Source: Variovorax sp. PAMC26660
GTDB taxonomy: Bacteria; Pseudomonadota; Gammaproteobacteria; Burkholderiales; Burkholderiaceae_C
Reading direction: 5' to 3'
Assembly: GCF_014302995.1 (NCBI RefSeq)
Contig: NZ_CP060295.1
Coordinates: 4,207,501-4,271,500 of the forward strand
Length of the DNA stretch: 64,000 bases
Shown: piece by piece, positions 45,962-55,534 of the stretch
Layout of the letters: each line of letters starts with the position of its first letter
Numbering within the stretch: the stretch's first letter is position 1
Notes under the pieces: model-generated
What the model saw: the letters and a program-made list of their open reading frames with translations, nothing else
Databases searched by the model: none
Told to the model about the DNA's origin: nothing
Translations under genes and position numbers: made by a program

Positions 45962-48900
45962 TCAGAGCGTGCGCTGTGGCTGCGCGTCGCCGGCAGTCTG
46001 CTCGAACGGCAGCGACATCGAGGCGAGGTCACGGCGGGTTTCGACCAGCACCAGCGGGCCTTCGTCGAGCGTGATCACCGGTGGGCGTTCGCGCGGCACG
46101 TGGACCGGCTTCGGCTCGGCGGCGATCGCGGCACGTGCTTGCGCGATGCGATCGGCATCCGAGTTGACCCACTGCAGGCCCGAGCTTTCGGCGATCTGTG
46201 CGAGTTCGCTCAGCGGCAGTTCGAAGGACTGCACCTTGGGCAGTGCGCGACCGTTGGCGGCAGGCGCTGCAGCTTGGGCCACGACGGGTACTGCGACAGC
46301 CGACACCGGCGCGGGGCGCTGCTCGGCGCGGGCCTGCTGGGGAGCGGGCTCGCGAACTTCCGGTGCTGCAGCAACGGCAGTCGCTTCGGCGCGTTCCGAC
46401 ACCAGTGGCAGTTGCTGCTGCTGGCGGGACACCGGGGCTTCTTGCACATCGCTGGCTGCGACGGCTTCTGCTGCCGAGCCTTCTGCAACCTGAGCAGCGG
46501 CCGTGTTGGCTTCGCTTTCGTCGCGCGGGCCACGTTCGCGGCGGTCGCGGCCGTAGCGGTCACGCGAACGACCACGGCGCTCGTCGCCGTCGCGGCGCGG
46601 TGCCTGCTCGTTGTTGCCGGTGGCGGCATCGCTGCCTTGGTCGGCATCGCTTGCTGCTGCTTCTGCCACGCGGGTGTTGTCGGCTTCGCCGGCGACCTGC
46701 GGGGCGTCGTTGCGGCGCTCGCGGCGGCCGTCGTTGCGGTCATTGCGATCACCGCGCGGTGCGCGTTGCTCGTCGCGGCCGTTGCGGGGTTGGCGCTCGC
46801 CTTGGGCTGCGTCGTCGCCGGCGGTGGCTTCGCTGCGGGGCTGCTGTGCGTCGGTATTGCGGTCGCCGCGTTCGTTGCGGTCACCGCCACGTTCGCCACG
46901 ATCACTGCGCTCGCCACGTTCACGGCGTTCGCCGCGGGCGCGCGGTGCGCGTTCCGCTGCATTGCCTTCTTCGCCTGCGACGGCGCCCGGCGCCAGTTGC
47001 TGGGCTTCGAGGTTGACGTTGCCGTCGAGTGCCTCGGCCGGTGCATTGCGACCTTCGCCTTCGCGACGCTCACCACGACCGCCACGGCGTTGTTCGCCGT
47101 CGCGCGGTGCGCGTGCTTCACGGGGCTCACGGGGTTCACGCTGCTCGCGCGGTTCGCGTTGTTCACGCGCCGGGTTGGCGGCGTCGTTACGCACTTCGGT
47201 GCTGCGACCTTCACGGCCTTCGCCACCGCGACCTTCACGGCGCTCGCCGCCACGGCCACCACGGCGTTCGCCGTCGCGACCGCCGGAGCGGCCGCCTTCG
47301 CCACGGCCTTCGCCGCGACCTTCACCACCGCGGCCGCCACGGCGTTGTTCGCCGTCACGTGCGCCGCCGCGTGCTTCGCCATCGCGGCCAGGACGGCCAT
47401 CGCGACGGGGCTTCGGTGCCTCGACCGGAATCACGGCCGGTGCCGGCGCCGGAGCGGGGGCCGACGTACCGCCGAACAGGTTCTTGATCCAGCCGAAGAA
47501 GCCGCTCTGCGCCGGGACGGGCGCGCTCACCACGGGCGGAGCGACCGGTGCCGGTGCTGCAGCGACAGGCGCGCGCACGGCTTCGGGCTTGGGCTGCACC
47601 ACGGGTGCGGGTGCATCGGGCAGCACGCCCTTGATGACCGGCGTCTGCTTGTTGGTGGGCTCTTGCGAACGGCGCGTGACGGCGGTCGGATCTTCGATCT
47701 CGTCGGCCATCTTGTAGCTGGCTTCGATGTGGTCGAGGCGCGGATCGTCGTGCTTGAGGCGTTCGAGCTTGTAGTTCGGCGTTTCGAGCGTCTTGTTGGG
47801 CACCATCAGCACGGTGACGCGCTGCTTGAGCTCGATCTTGGCGATTTCAGGGCGCTTTTCGTTCAGCAGGAACGAGGCCACTTCGACCGGCACCTGGACG
47901 TGCACGGCGGCCGTGTTGTCCTTGAGGCACTCTTCCTGAATGATGCGCAGGATCTGCAGCGCGCTGGATTCGGTGTCGCGGATGTGGCCCGAGCCGCCGC
48001 AACGGGGGCAGGGGATCGACGAGCCTTCCGACAGCGCGGGCTTCAGGCGCTGGCGGCTCATTTCCATCAGGCCGAACTTGCTGATCGAGCCGAACTGCAC
48101 GCGGGCGCGGTCCTGGCGCAGTGCGTCGCGCAGGCGGCTTTCGACTTCGCGGCGGTTCTTCGACTCGTCCATGTCGATGAAGTCGATGACGATCAGGCCG
48201 CCCAGGTCGCGCAGGCGCATCTGGCGGGCCACTTCGTCGGCGGCTTCGAGGTTGGTGCGGGTGGCGGTCTCTTCGATGTCGCCGCCCTTGATGGCGCGGG
48301 CCGAGTTCACGTCGACCGACACCAGTGCTTCGGTGTGGTCGATCACGATGGCGCCGCCCGAGGGCAGCTGCACGGTGCGGGCGTAGGCCGATTCGATCTG
48401 GTGCTCGATCTGGAAGCGGCTGAACAGCGCCGCGTCGTCGCGGTAGCGCTTCACGCGGGCGGCATGCTCGGGCATGACGTGCGCCATGAACTGCTGCGCC
48501 TGGTCGTAGATGTCGTCGGTGTCGATCAGGATGTCGCCGATGTCGTGATTGAAGTAATCACGGATGGCGCGAATGACGAGCGACGATTCTTGATAGATCA
48601 GGAAGGCGCCCTTGCCGCCCTTGCCCGCGCCGTCGATGGCGGTCCAGAGCTTGAGCAGGTAGTTCAGGTCCCACTGGAGTTCGGGCGCGGTGCGGCCGAT
48701 GCCGGCGGTGCGCGCGATGATGCTCATGCCCTTCGGGTACTCGAGCTGGTCCATCGCCTCCTTGAGTTCGGCGCGGTCGTCGCCCTCGATGCGGCGCGAA
48801 ACGCCACCGCCACGGGGGTTGTTCGGCATCAGCACGACATAGCGGCCGGCCAGCGAGATGAAGGTGGTGAGGGCCGCGCCCTTGTTGCCGCGTTCTTCTT

Positions 48901-49213
48901 TTTCGACCTGAACGGTCAGTTCCTGGCCTTCGCGGATCGCGTCCTGGATGCGGGCCTGGCTGGCCGACACGCCTTCGGCGAAATACTGCTTGGAGATTTC
49001 CTTGAACGGCAGGAAGCCGTGGCGGTCTTCGCCGTAGTCGACGAAACAGGCTTCGAGGCTGGGCTCGACGCGGGTCACGACCGCTTTGTAGATGTTGCCC
49101 TTGCGCTGTTCGCGCCCTTCGATCTCGATTTCGTAGTCGAGGAGCTTTTGCCCGTCGACGATGGCCAGGCGCCGCTCTTCTGGCTGCGTGGCATTGATCA
49201 GCATCCGCTTCAT
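45962..49213 (-). CDS. rne: Ribonuclease E
   Basis: The endoribonuclease that starts mRNA decay and processes rRNA and tRNA precursors, and scaffolds the degradosome on the inner membrane. The N-terminal half has an S1 domain (about 37-120), the catalytic Asp region with SVDVNSARA (about 300) and VIDFIDMD (about 343), and the Zn-link CPRCGGSG (about 401), all in E. coli register. A short amphipathic segment [12 protein letters not shown] (about 571) matches the membrane-targeting position of E. coli. Residues roughly 600-850 are an Arg/Gly/Asp/Glu-rich disordered arm with many RGG-like repeats, followed by a conserved hydrophobic C-terminus. Length 1,083. The leader is long and structured, as expected for its autoregulation. 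Confidence 0.97.
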   Translation of the reverse strand: MKRMLINATQPEERRLAIVDGQKLLDYEIEIEGREQRKGNIYKAVVTRVEPSLEACFVDYGEDRHGFLPFKEISKQYFAEGVSASQARIQDAIREGQELTVQVEKEERGNKGAALTTFISLAGRYVVLMPNNPRGGGVSRRIEGDDRAELKEAMDQLEYPKGMSIIARTAGIGRTAPELQWDLNYLLKLWTAIDGAGKGGKGAFLIYQESSLVIRAIRDYFNHDIGDILIDTDDIYDQAQQFMAHVMPEHAARVKRYRDDAALFSRFQIEHQIESAYARTVQLPSGGAIVIDHTEALVSVDVNSARAIKGGDIEETATRTNLEAADEVARQMRLRDLGGLIVIDFIDMDESKNRREVESRLRDALRQDRARVQFGSISKFGLMEMSRQRLKPALSEGSSIPCPRCGGSGHIRDTESSALQILRIIQEECLKDNTAAVHVQVPVEVASFLLNEKRPEIAKIELKQRVTVLMVPNKTLETPNYKLERLKHDDPRLDHIEASYKMADEIEDPTAVTRRSQEPTNKQTPVIKGVLPDAPAPVVQPKPEAVRAPVAAAPAPVAPPVVSAPVPAQSGFFGWIKNLFGGTSAPAPAPAPAVIPVEAPKPRRDGRPGRDGEARGGARDGEQRRGGRGGEGRGEGRGEGGRSGGRDGERRGGRGGERREGRGGEGREGRSTEVRNDAANPAREQREPREQREPREPREARAPRDGEQRRGGRGERREGEGRNAPAEALDGNVNLEAQQLAPGAVAGEEGNAAERAPRARGERRERGERSDRGERGGDRNERGDRNTDAQQPRSEATAGDDAAQGERQPRNGRDEQRAPRGDRNDRNDGRRERRNDAPQVAGEADNTRVAEAAASDADQGSDAATGNNEQAPRRDGDERRGRSRDRYGRDRRERGPRDESEANTAAAQVAEGSAAEAVAASDVQEAPVSRQQQQLPLVSERAEATAVAAAPEVREPAPQQARAEQRPAPVSAVAVPVVAQAAAPAANGRALPKVQSFELPLSELAQIAESSGLQWVNSDADRIAQARAAIAAEPKPVHVPRERPPVITLDEGPLVLVETRRDLASMSLPFEQTAGDAQPQRTL

Positions 49214-49751
49214 GATGCGTTGTCCTTATATGTATCGTTCTGCAGCCCGTGAAGGGCCAACGATGCACGGACGACGCCCGCGAAACCAGGGGAATTGCCG
49301 CTTGGCCCCGGATGCTGTGACTGCCGCGCCAGGCGCGGACAGGCCTCTTGAGCGTCAGCTCAAGAAGACAGCCGGGGTGGGGGCGCGTGGATGGGCGCGA
49401 GCCAGATTCGGTGTTGAGTAGCTATCTTTTTGATAGCCGGTTGCGCAAGGGTGGCGCGCGCTACGGACGATTCAATGCCTGAGGCCACCGGCATCAGCCA
49501 GCGCAAGCACATTTGAATCAGCAGCATCAACACAACAAGGGACTCGCTTCGATCCGCCGGCAGCTTGGAAGCTGCAGGCTGGGTATTCCGTATCGGTGTT
49601 TCGTGGGTGTCGGCTTGACTCGGGTGCCTGGCCTGCCACTTTGCGCAATTGCGCGGGGTTTGCAGCTCGGCGCCAAAGCGGCATCGACCTCACAGCGTTG
49701 TCGTCAGTGCTCTAAACTTCTGTCTAATCAAGCACTTACACGACCGCGCTG
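49214..49751. promoter_or_regulatory. 538-base rne-rluC divergent region with structured leader
   Basis: No convincing gene is present. On the minus strand this is the rne leader and, as in E. coli, may fold to control rne through RNase E itself. Hairpins seen: an 8-base stem TCTTGAGC/GCTCAAGA (49346-49365) with loop GTCA, a CG-rich one near 49324-49338 (CCGCG...CGCGG), and GCTATC-TTTTT-GATAGC (49421-49437). The last resembles a palindromic motif I recall as common between genes in Comamonadaceae. I could not fix promoter boxes for either gene. Confidence 0.5.
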
Positions 49752-50855
49752 GTGAAAAACATTATAGGTGCGAAGCAAAGCCCCGAGACCGCTCCAAATC
49801 CCTCAGGCCAAAAAGCTTCAGGTGAAACCGGGGCGCCGCATTCGGCCATCAAATTCCTCACGGTCGATGCCGAATCCGCCGGACAGCGGCTGGACAATTT
49901 TCTGTTCCGCCATCTGAAAGGCGTCCCGAAGACGCACGTCTACCGGATCATCCGGTCGGGCGAGGTGCGCATCAACAAGGGGCGAGCCCAGGCCGAAACC
50001 CGCATCGAGGTCGGCGACGTGCTGCGATTGCCGCCGGTGCGGATTTCGCCGCGCGCGGAAGAGGGCGCCACCCCGCCCGCGCCGGCACGCGAATTTCCCG
50101 TGCTGCTGGAAGACGACGCGGTGCTCGCCATCGACAAGCCTGCCGGCGTGGCGGTGCATGGCGGCAGCGGCGTCAGCTTCGGCGTGATCGAGCAGCTGCG
50201 CACGGCGCGGCCGGGCGCCAAGTTCCTGGAGCTGGTGCATCGGCTGGATCGCGAAACCTCGGGCATCCTGCTGGTCGCCAAGAAACGAAGCGCGCTGCTG
50301 GCGTTGCAAGACCAGTTTCGCGAGCGCGAGACCGGCAAGACCTACTTGGCGCTGGTCGAAGGCAACTGGCCAGCCAACAAGAAGGTGCTCGACGCGCCGC
50401 TGGCCAAGTACCTGTTGCCGGGCCCCGATGGCACGGCCGGCGCCGGCGAGCGCCGCGTGCGCGTGGTTGCCAAGGACCATCCGGATGCGATGCGCGCCGT
50501 GACGCTGGTGCGTGTGCTGGCGCGGCTTGCGCTGCCCGGCGACGCCACACCGCTGTCATTGCTGGCGGTGACCATCAAGACCGGTCGCACCCATCAGATT
50601 CGTGTTCACCTGGCATCGGCCGGCCATGCGATTGCCGGCGACGACAAATACGGTGACTTCGAGCGCCAGCGCGCATTGCAGAAGCTCGGCCTCAAGCGCA
50701 TGTTCCTGCACGCCTGGCGGCTCCAGTTCAACCACCCGGCCAGCGGCGAGCGTGTCGCGCTGCAGACCGACCTGCCGCCCGAGCTGCACGCGCTGATGTC
50801 GCCCGCCGCGCTCGACGCGCTGGCCCAACACCCCACTCCCACGTCCCATGACTGA
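49752..50855 (+). CDS. rluC: 23S rRNA pseudouridine synthase RluC
   Basis: This enzyme isomerises specific uridines in 23S rRNA to pseudouridine. It has an N-terminal S4 RNA-binding domain (ESAGQRLDNFLFRHLKG to VYRIIRSGEVRINKGRA) and the RluA-type catalytic domain with Asp166 in HRLDRETSGILL. TGRTHQIRVHL and GDDKYGD are also present. The start is a GTG at 49752 and length is 367 residues. Divergent to rne, the same arrangement as in E. coli. Its last 8 bases overlap the next gene. Confidence 0.96.
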   Translation: MKNIIGAKQSPETAPNPSGQKASGETGAPHSAIKFLTVDAESAGQRLDNFLFRHLKGVPKTHVYRIIRSGEVRINKGRAQAETRIEVGDVLRLPPVRISPRAEEGATPPAPAREFPVLLEDDAVLAIDKPAGVAVHGGSGVSFGVIEQLRTARPGAKFLELVHRLDRETSGILLVAKKRSALLALQDQFRERETGKTYLALVEGNWPANKKVLDAPLAKYLLPGPDGTAGAGERRVRVVAKDHPDAMRAVTLVRVLARLALPGDATPLSLLAVTIKTGRTHQIRVHLASAGHAIAGDDKYGDFERQRALQKLGLKRMFLHAWRLQFNHPASGERVALQTDLPPELHALMSPAALDALAQHPTPTSHD

Positions 50856-51519
50856 TTCCTCCAGACCTCTTCGCTTCGACCTGATCGCCTTCGATTGGGA
50901 CGGCACGCTCTACGACTCCACGCAACTGATCGTGCGCTGCATCCAGGCCGCGGTGATCGACGTCGGCGGTGCCAAGCCGACCGAAAACGACGCCGCCTGG
51001 GTGATCGGCCTGGGCCTGGCCGAGGCGCTGGCGCGCGCGGCGCCCGATGTGCCCAAGGAAAAATACCCCGAACTCGGTGCCCGCTACCGCTACCACTACC
51101 TGCAGCACCAGGACGACCTCGTGCTGTTCGACGGCGTTCTGCAGATGATCGACGCGCTGCGCGCGCGCGGCCACAAGCTGGCGGTTGCCACCGGCAAGTC
51201 GCGCCGTGGGCTGAACGAAGCGCTGAAGTCGGTCGCCTTGCGCGACCGCTTCGATGCCTCGCGCACCGCCGACGAGACCTTCGGCAAGCCGCATCCGCGC
51301 ATGCTGCTGGAGCTGATGGAAGAGCTCGACGTGACGCCCGAACGCACCCTGATGATCGGCGACACCACGCACGACCTGCAACTGGCGCAGAACGCCGGCT
51401 GCCCCAGCGTGGGTGTGAGCTACGGCGCGCACGAGCCTGCCAGCTTCGACGAATTCAAGCCCTTGTTCGTCGCCCACACGGTCGCCAGCCTGGAAACGTG
51501 GCTCCTCGACAACGCCTGA
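50848..51519 (+). CDS. HAD-superfamily hydrolase, phosphoglycolate phosphatase-like
   Basis: A 223-residue cytosolic phosphatase of HAD subfamily IA. Motif I is FDWDGTLYDS with the nucleophile Asp, motif II the ATGKSRRGL loop, motif III/IV LMIGDTTHDLQLAQNAG. A cap domain lies between. Substrate could be phosphoglycolate or another sugar phosphate. It overlaps rluC by 8 bases and is followed at 10 bases by a Rieske protein, so rluC, this gene, the Rieske gene and sppA appear to be one operon. Confidence 0.92.
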   Translation: MTDSSRPLRFDLIAFDWDGTLYDSTQLIVRCIQAAVIDVGGAKPTENDAAWVIGLGLAEALARAAPDVPKEKYPELGARYRYHYLQHQDDLVLFDGVLQMIDALRARGHKLAVATGKSRRGLNEALKSVALRDRFDASRTADETFGKPHPRMLLELMEELDVTPERTLMIGDTTHDLQLAQNAGCPSVGVSYGAHEPASFDEFKPLFVAHTVASLETWLLDNA

Positions 51520-51529
51520 GAATTTCGTC

Positions 51530-51898
51530 ATGAGCGAAGAACGCATCCCGCTGTGCAATGCCGCGGACCTGGTCGAAGGCGGCCATGCCGTGCCGTTCGA
51601 CGTGGTTCACGGCGGGGAAACCTGCCGCGCCTTCGCGGTGCGTTTCGAGGGGCTGCCCCATGCGTACCTCAACCGTTGCAGCCATGTCGCGATGGAGATG
51701 GATTTTCAGCCCGACCGCTTCTTCGACGACACGGGCCAGTGGCTGTTGTGCGCGACGCATGGCGCGGTCTACAGGCCCGATACCGGCGAATGCGCGGGTG
51801 GCCCTTGCCGCGGCGGCCTTGTGAAGATCGCGCTGAGCGAGCATGACGGGGTGGTGCACTGGCATACTGACTGGAACCTCCACCCCCTCATCTTCTGA
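51530..51898 (+). CDS. Rieske [2Fe-2S] protein
   Basis: A small 122-residue soluble protein consisting of one Rieske domain. The iron-sulfur ligands are Cys50 and His52 (RCSH) and Cys74 and His77 (CATH), with the usual spacing. No oxygenase partner or membrane anchor is present. It probably carries electrons or serves in an assembly or quality-control role; similar small Rieske genes lie next to rluC and sppA in other Burkholderiales by recollection. Confidence 0.93.
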   Translation: MSEERIPLCNAADLVEGGHAVPFDVVHGGETCRAFAVRFEGLPHAYLNRCSHVAMEMDFQPDRFFDDTGQWLLCATHGAVYRPDTGECAGGPCRGGLVKIALSEHDGVVHWHTDWNLHPLIF

Positions 51899-51901
51899 CA
51901 C

Positions 51902-52945
51902 ATGACCGACCCGAATCGCAGAGAACCTGAAGGTTTCGATCCGTTTGAGCCGGTAGCTCCCATCACGCCTTCGCAGGACACCTCCAAGAACATGGCTCAA
52001 GACCCCACACAGCGCCCCGGCTGGGAGCGCGCAACGCTTGAAAAGCTCGCCTTCGCCGCGCTGGGCGAGCAGAAGGCCACGCGCCGCTGGAAGACCTTTG
52101 TGCGGCTGTCCTGGCTCGCCTTCTTCATTTTTCTGGCGTGGTTCGCGCTTTCGCGCAGTACGCCGAGCACCGCCAAGACCACCGCCCACACGGCCGTTGT
52201 CGAGATCAAGGGCGAGATTGCTGCCGGTGGAGATGCGAGCGCGGAGTTCGTGGTCGCGGCCATGAAGACGGCCTTCGAGGACGACGGCGCCAAGGGCGTG
52301 ATCCTGCTGATCAACTCGCCCGGCGGCAGTCCGGTGCAGGCCGGCATCATCAACGACGAGATCAAGCGGCTGAAGGCCAAGCACAAGAAGCCGGTCTACG
52401 CCGTGGTCGAGGAAACCTGCGCCTCGGCCGCCTATTACATTGCCGCCGCCACCGACAAGATCTATGTCGACAAGGCCAGCATCGTCGGCAGCATCGGCGT
52501 GCTGATGGACGGCTTCGGCTTCACCGGCGTGATGGAAAAGGTCGGCGTCGAGCGCCGCCTGCTGACCGCTGGCGAGAACAAGGGTTTTCTCGATCCGTTC
52601 AGCCCAATGAGCGACGCGCAACGCGCCCACGCCCAGACCATGCTGAACCAGATCCACGCGCAGTTCATCAATGTGGTGAAGACCGGTCGCGGCGACCGCC
52701 TGAAGCTCGACACCCCGGGCCTCTTCAGCGGCCTGTTCTGGAGTGGCGAGCAAGCCGTCGAGTACGGCCTGGCCGACCAGTTGGGCAATGTCGACTACGT
52801 GGCACGCGAAGTCATCAAGGCCGACGAGGTGATCGACTACACGCGCCGCGACAACGTGGCCGAGAAGCTGGCGAAGAAGTTCGGCGCCTCCATGGCTGAA
52901 ACCACGGTGCGCCTGATGCAGAACAACGTACCGGCGCTGCGCTGA
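51902..52945 (+). CDS. sppA: Signal peptide peptidase SppA, S49 family
   Basis: A 347-residue inner-membrane serine protease that degrades cleaved signal peptides. After a Pro/Asp-rich N-terminus it has one transmembrane helix (about 78-95: LSWLAFFIFLAWFALS) and a ClpP-like fold. Catalytic Ser175 is in EETCASAAYY and the likely general base is Lys227 in AGENKGF. The 52-residue gap equals that of the Ser147/Lys199 dyad in B. subtilis SppA. It has only one S49 domain, so is the short form. It starts 3 bases after the Rieske gene stop. Confidence 0.93.
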   Translation: MTDPNRREPEGFDPFEPVAPITPSQDTSKNMAQDPTQRPGWERATLEKLAFAALGEQKATRRWKTFVRLSWLAFFIFLAWFALSRSTPSTAKTTAHTAVVEIKGEIAAGGDASAEFVVAAMKTAFEDDGAKGVILLINSPGGSPVQAGIINDEIKRLKAKHKKPVYAVVEETCASAAYYIAAATDKIYVDKASIVGSIGVLMDGFGFTGVMEKVGVERRLLTAGENKGFLDPFSPMSDAQRAHAQTMLNQIHAQFINVVKTGRGDRLKLDTPGLFSGLFWSGEQAVEYGLADQLGNVDYVAREVIKADEVIDYTRRDNVAEKLAKKFGASMAETTVRLMQNNVPALR

Positions 52946-52955
52946 TTCGCTGCTG

Positions 52956-54110
52956 TTATCGGTTTTCGCCGCTGGCGGTGTAGCGCGCCGAAGCCGCCAG
53001 CGCGACGGCGAAAACCACGACCACATAGAGCGCGGCGGTCAGCGAGGTCGCCCGCGCCAGCAGGCCGATCACCGCGGGGCCTGCCATGAACCCCAGATAC
53101 GCCACGGCCGACACCGCTGCAATGCCGCGTGCCGGCTCGATGCCCGGCACCTTCGCCGAGGCAGAGAACAGGATCGGCACCACATTGGCAAAGCCGACGC
53201 CCACGCCTGCGAAGCCGATCAAGGCGAGCCAGGGCTGGTCGGTGAGCAGCACCAGTGTCATGGCCGCTGCTGCGAGCAGACCACTGCCGAGCAGCAGCGC
53301 AGCAGGCTGGAAGCGGGCCCGCATTGCATCGCCACCGAAACGTGCTGCCGCCATGGCCGCCGAGAAACTCGCGTAGGCCAGCGCGGCTTGCTGCTGCGGC
53401 GCCCCGATTTCCTGCTGCATATAGAGAACGCTCCAGTCGTAGATCGCGCCTTCGGCGATCAGGCCCAGTGCGGCGAGCGTGCCCAGCACTGCGAGCGCAC
53501 CGCGCGGCAGGCGAAAGCTGTGATCGGCGGCGGCCCCGTCGCCTGCAGCGGCGGGCTTGGGCAGCATGCGTGTGGAGGCCGCAGCGACAGCCAGCACCAT
53601 GACCGTGGCCACCAGCAGCAGGTGGGCCTGTGCGCCGAGTCCGGCCGCAAGCGCCGCGCTGCCGCTGGCGGCGCCGGCCATGCCGCCGAGGCTGAACATG
53701 CCGTGCATGCCGCTCATCAAAGGCGTTCCACCGTGCAGTTCGAGCTGCGCCGCCTCGGTGTTGATCGACACGTCGAACACGCTGGTGACAAGGCCGAAGG
53801 CCGCCAGCAACCCCAGCAGCGCGACATAGCCCGGCATGGCGATCAGGCCGGCGAGCAGCAGCGCGTAAATGCAACCGCAGATGCTGGCCACGCGGCGCGG
53901 GCCGTAGCGCCCGATCCAGCGCCCCGCGCTGGTCAGCCCGAACATCGCGCCGGCGCCGGCCGCGAGCATGGCCAGTCCGAGCTGGGCTTCGTCGATGCCG
54001 TAGTGCGCCTTCACTGTGGGCACGTGGACGCCCCAGGTCGCAAAGATGAAGCCGGCGGAAAAGAACTGTGCACGCGAAGCCCAGCGCGTGCCTGCGGTCA
54101 CGGCCACCAT
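52956..54110 (-). CDS. MFS transporter (YbjJ-like)
   Basis: A 384-residue inner-membrane protein with about 12 helices. FSAGFIFATWGVHVPTVKA and GRWIGRYGPRRVASI mark an MFS group resembling E. coli YbjJ and fucose-permease relatives. Substrate is unknown. It is convergent with sppA (10-base gap) and probably cotranscribed with the upstream methyltransferase and maf genes, 2 bases away from the former. Confidence 0.88.
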   Translation of the reverse strand: MVAVTAGTRWASRAQFFSAGFIFATWGVHVPTVKAHYGIDEAQLGLAMLAAGAGAMFGLTSAGRWIGRYGPRRVASICGCIYALLLAGLIAMPGYVALLGLLAAFGLVTSVFDVSINTEAAQLELHGGTPLMSGMHGMFSLGGMAGAASGSAALAAGLGAQAHLLLVATVMVLAVAAASTRMLPKPAAAGDGAAADHSFRLPRGALAVLGTLAALGLIAEGAIYDWSVLYMQQEIGAPQQQAALAYASFSAAMAAARFGGDAMRARFQPAALLLGSGLLAAAAMTLVLLTDQPWLALIGFAGVGVGFANVVPILFSASAKVPGIEPARGIAAVSAVAYLGFMAGPAVIGLLARATSLTAALYVVVVFAVALAASARYTASGENR

Positions 54111-54112
54111 CG

Positions 54113-54874
54113 TCAGCGACCGATCGCGAACACGGCGGGCAGGCGTTCGTCCACGCCAGTCTGCGGCTTGGCGCGCCAGCCCTTGACCGTTTCGCTGCGC
54201 ACATGGGCGGTGGCAAGCGTGAGGCCGCGCGCCACGGCGAGGCGGGTGTTGTGCTGCAGCGTTTGCACCAGGGCCTGCAGCAGCACGGTGTTGCGGTAGG
54301 GCGTTTCAATGAACAGCTGTGTCTGGCCGGTCTTGAGCGCGAGCGCTTCGAGCTCGCGAATGCGGATCTGGCGCTCGCTCGCGTCCTGCGGCAGGTAGCC
54401 GACGAAGGCGAAGTTCTGGCCGTTGAGGCCGCTCGCGGCCAGCGCCAGCAGCAACGAGACCGGGCCGGTCAGCGGCACCACGGCAATGCCCAGGTCGTGC
54501 GCGGCGCGAGCCACCGAAGAGCCGGGGTCGGCCACCGCCGGCATGCCGGCCTCGCTGAGCAAGCCGATGTCATGGCCTTCGAGCGCGGCAGCCAGCAAGG
54601 GGCGGGCGTCGAACTGACCAGCGTGGTCGCCTTTCTTGTGCACTTCGCGTGGCAGTTCCTGGATGTTCTGCGCCTGCAGGGGGGCGGCCAGTGGCGCGAC
54701 AGCGTCGATGCGTTTCAGATAGGCGCGCGCGGACTTGGCGTTCTCGCAGATCCAGTGGGTGATGCCGGCGGCCGCTTGCAGCGTGCCCAGCGGCAGCGCG
54801 TCTTGCAGCGGGGCCTGGACGTCGCAGCCGAAATCGAGCGGTGCGGGGACGAGGTAGAGCTTTCCGTGTGTCAC
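54113..54874 (-). CDS. Tetrapyrrole-methylase-fold methyltransferase, short RsmI-like
   Basis: A 253-residue SAM-dependent methyltransferase. KLYLVPAPL at the start, LLSEAGMPAVADPGS in the middle and VPLTGPVSLLLALAASGL resemble RsmI (16S rRNA 2'-O-C1402 methyltransferase), whose P-T-P-I-G-N region is here PAPLDFG, so the SAM/RNA region is altered. It is likely an RsmI paralogue with a related RNA substrate; the canonical RsmI gene would be elsewhere. Its start overlaps the maf stop (ATGA), so they are coupled. Confidence 0.82.
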   Translation of the reverse strand: MTHGKLYLVPAPLDFGCDVQAPLQDALPLGTLQAAAGITHWICENAKSARAYLKRIDAVAPLAAPLQAQNIQELPREVHKKGDHAGQFDARPLLAAALEGHDIGLLSEAGMPAVADPGSSVARAAHDLGIAVVPLTGPVSLLLALAASGLNGQNFAFVGYLPQDASERQIRIRELEALALKTGQTQLFIETPYRNTVLLQALVQTLQHNTRLAVARGLTLATAHVRSETVKGWRAKPQTGVDERLPAVFAIGR

Positions 54875-55452
54875 AGGAGTTCAACTCCCGCGGCGCGCAG
54901 CATCCGGCAGGTGCGGATCAGTGGCAAGCCGACCAGCGCAGTCGGGTCGTCGCTGTCGATGGCGCTCAGCAAGGCAATGCCCAGGCCTTCGCTCTTGGCG
55001 CTGCCTGCGCAGTCGTAAGGCTGTTCGGCCAGGAGGTATTGCTCGATCGCGGCGTCGCTGAGGTCGCGAAATACCACGCGCACGGGTGCGATGTCGCGCT
55101 GGACGAAGCCCGTTGCGTGGCAGACGACGGCCACGGCGGTCTGGAATATCAGTGTCTGGCCGCGCATGCGGCGCAACTGGGCGGTGGCGCGGACGTGGTC
55201 GCCGGGCTTGCCGAGTGCCTCGCCAGCCAAGTCGGCCACCTGATCGGAGCCGATGACCACAGCTTCGGGGAAGCGGGCGGCCACGGCATTGGCCTTTTCA
55301 AGTGCCAGGCGCACGGCCAGGTCGTGTGGCGTTTCGCCGGCCAGCGGCGTTTCGTCGACTTCGGGGGACTGCACGTCGAAGGGCAGTCGCAGGCGGGTGA
55401 GCAGTTCGCGGCGGTAGCGCGAGGTCGAGGCGAGGATCACAGAGCGTTGCAT
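54871..55452 (-). CDS. Maf-family nucleoside triphosphate pyrophosphatase
   Basis: A 193-residue cytosolic enzyme of the Maf/Ham1 fold that removes modified nucleotides (for example m7GTP or methylated UTP) and can affect division. ILASTSRYRRELL, DETPLAGETPHDLAVRLA, VVIGSDQVADL and the Gln/Arg-rich C-terminal part fit. The ATG at 55452 begins the conserved MQRSVILAS; the frame is open to 55566. By its position before yceD-rpmF-plsX it corresponds to E. coli yceF. It is divergent from the yceD gene. Confidence 0.93.
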   Translation of the reverse strand: MQRSVILASTSRYRRELLTRLRLPFDVQSPEVDETPLAGETPHDLAVRLALEKANAVAARFPEAVVIGSDQVADLAGEALGKPGDHVRATAQLRRMRGQTLIFQTAVAVVCHATGFVQRDIAPVRVVFRDLSDAAIEQYLLAEQPYDCAGSAKSEGLGIALLSAIDSDDPTALVGLPLIRTCRMLRAAGVELL

Positions 55453-55534
55453 GGGGACGATTGTGCGTGAGCCGTTCAAAACCCTCAGGCACGCCCGATG
55501 TCGGGAAAACGGCCGGCGCGATAGACTGGCGCGG

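Noticed and set aside
46500..47500. Repeat array resembling a CRISPR
   Set aside because: The repeats are the irregular coding repeats of the RNase E Arg/Gly arm, without spacers of fixed length.
46100..49252. 1,050-residue ORF opposite rne
   Set aside because: It lies across a certain RNase E gene; the apparent protein is biased and has no domains. It results from the repetitive, GC-rich arm.
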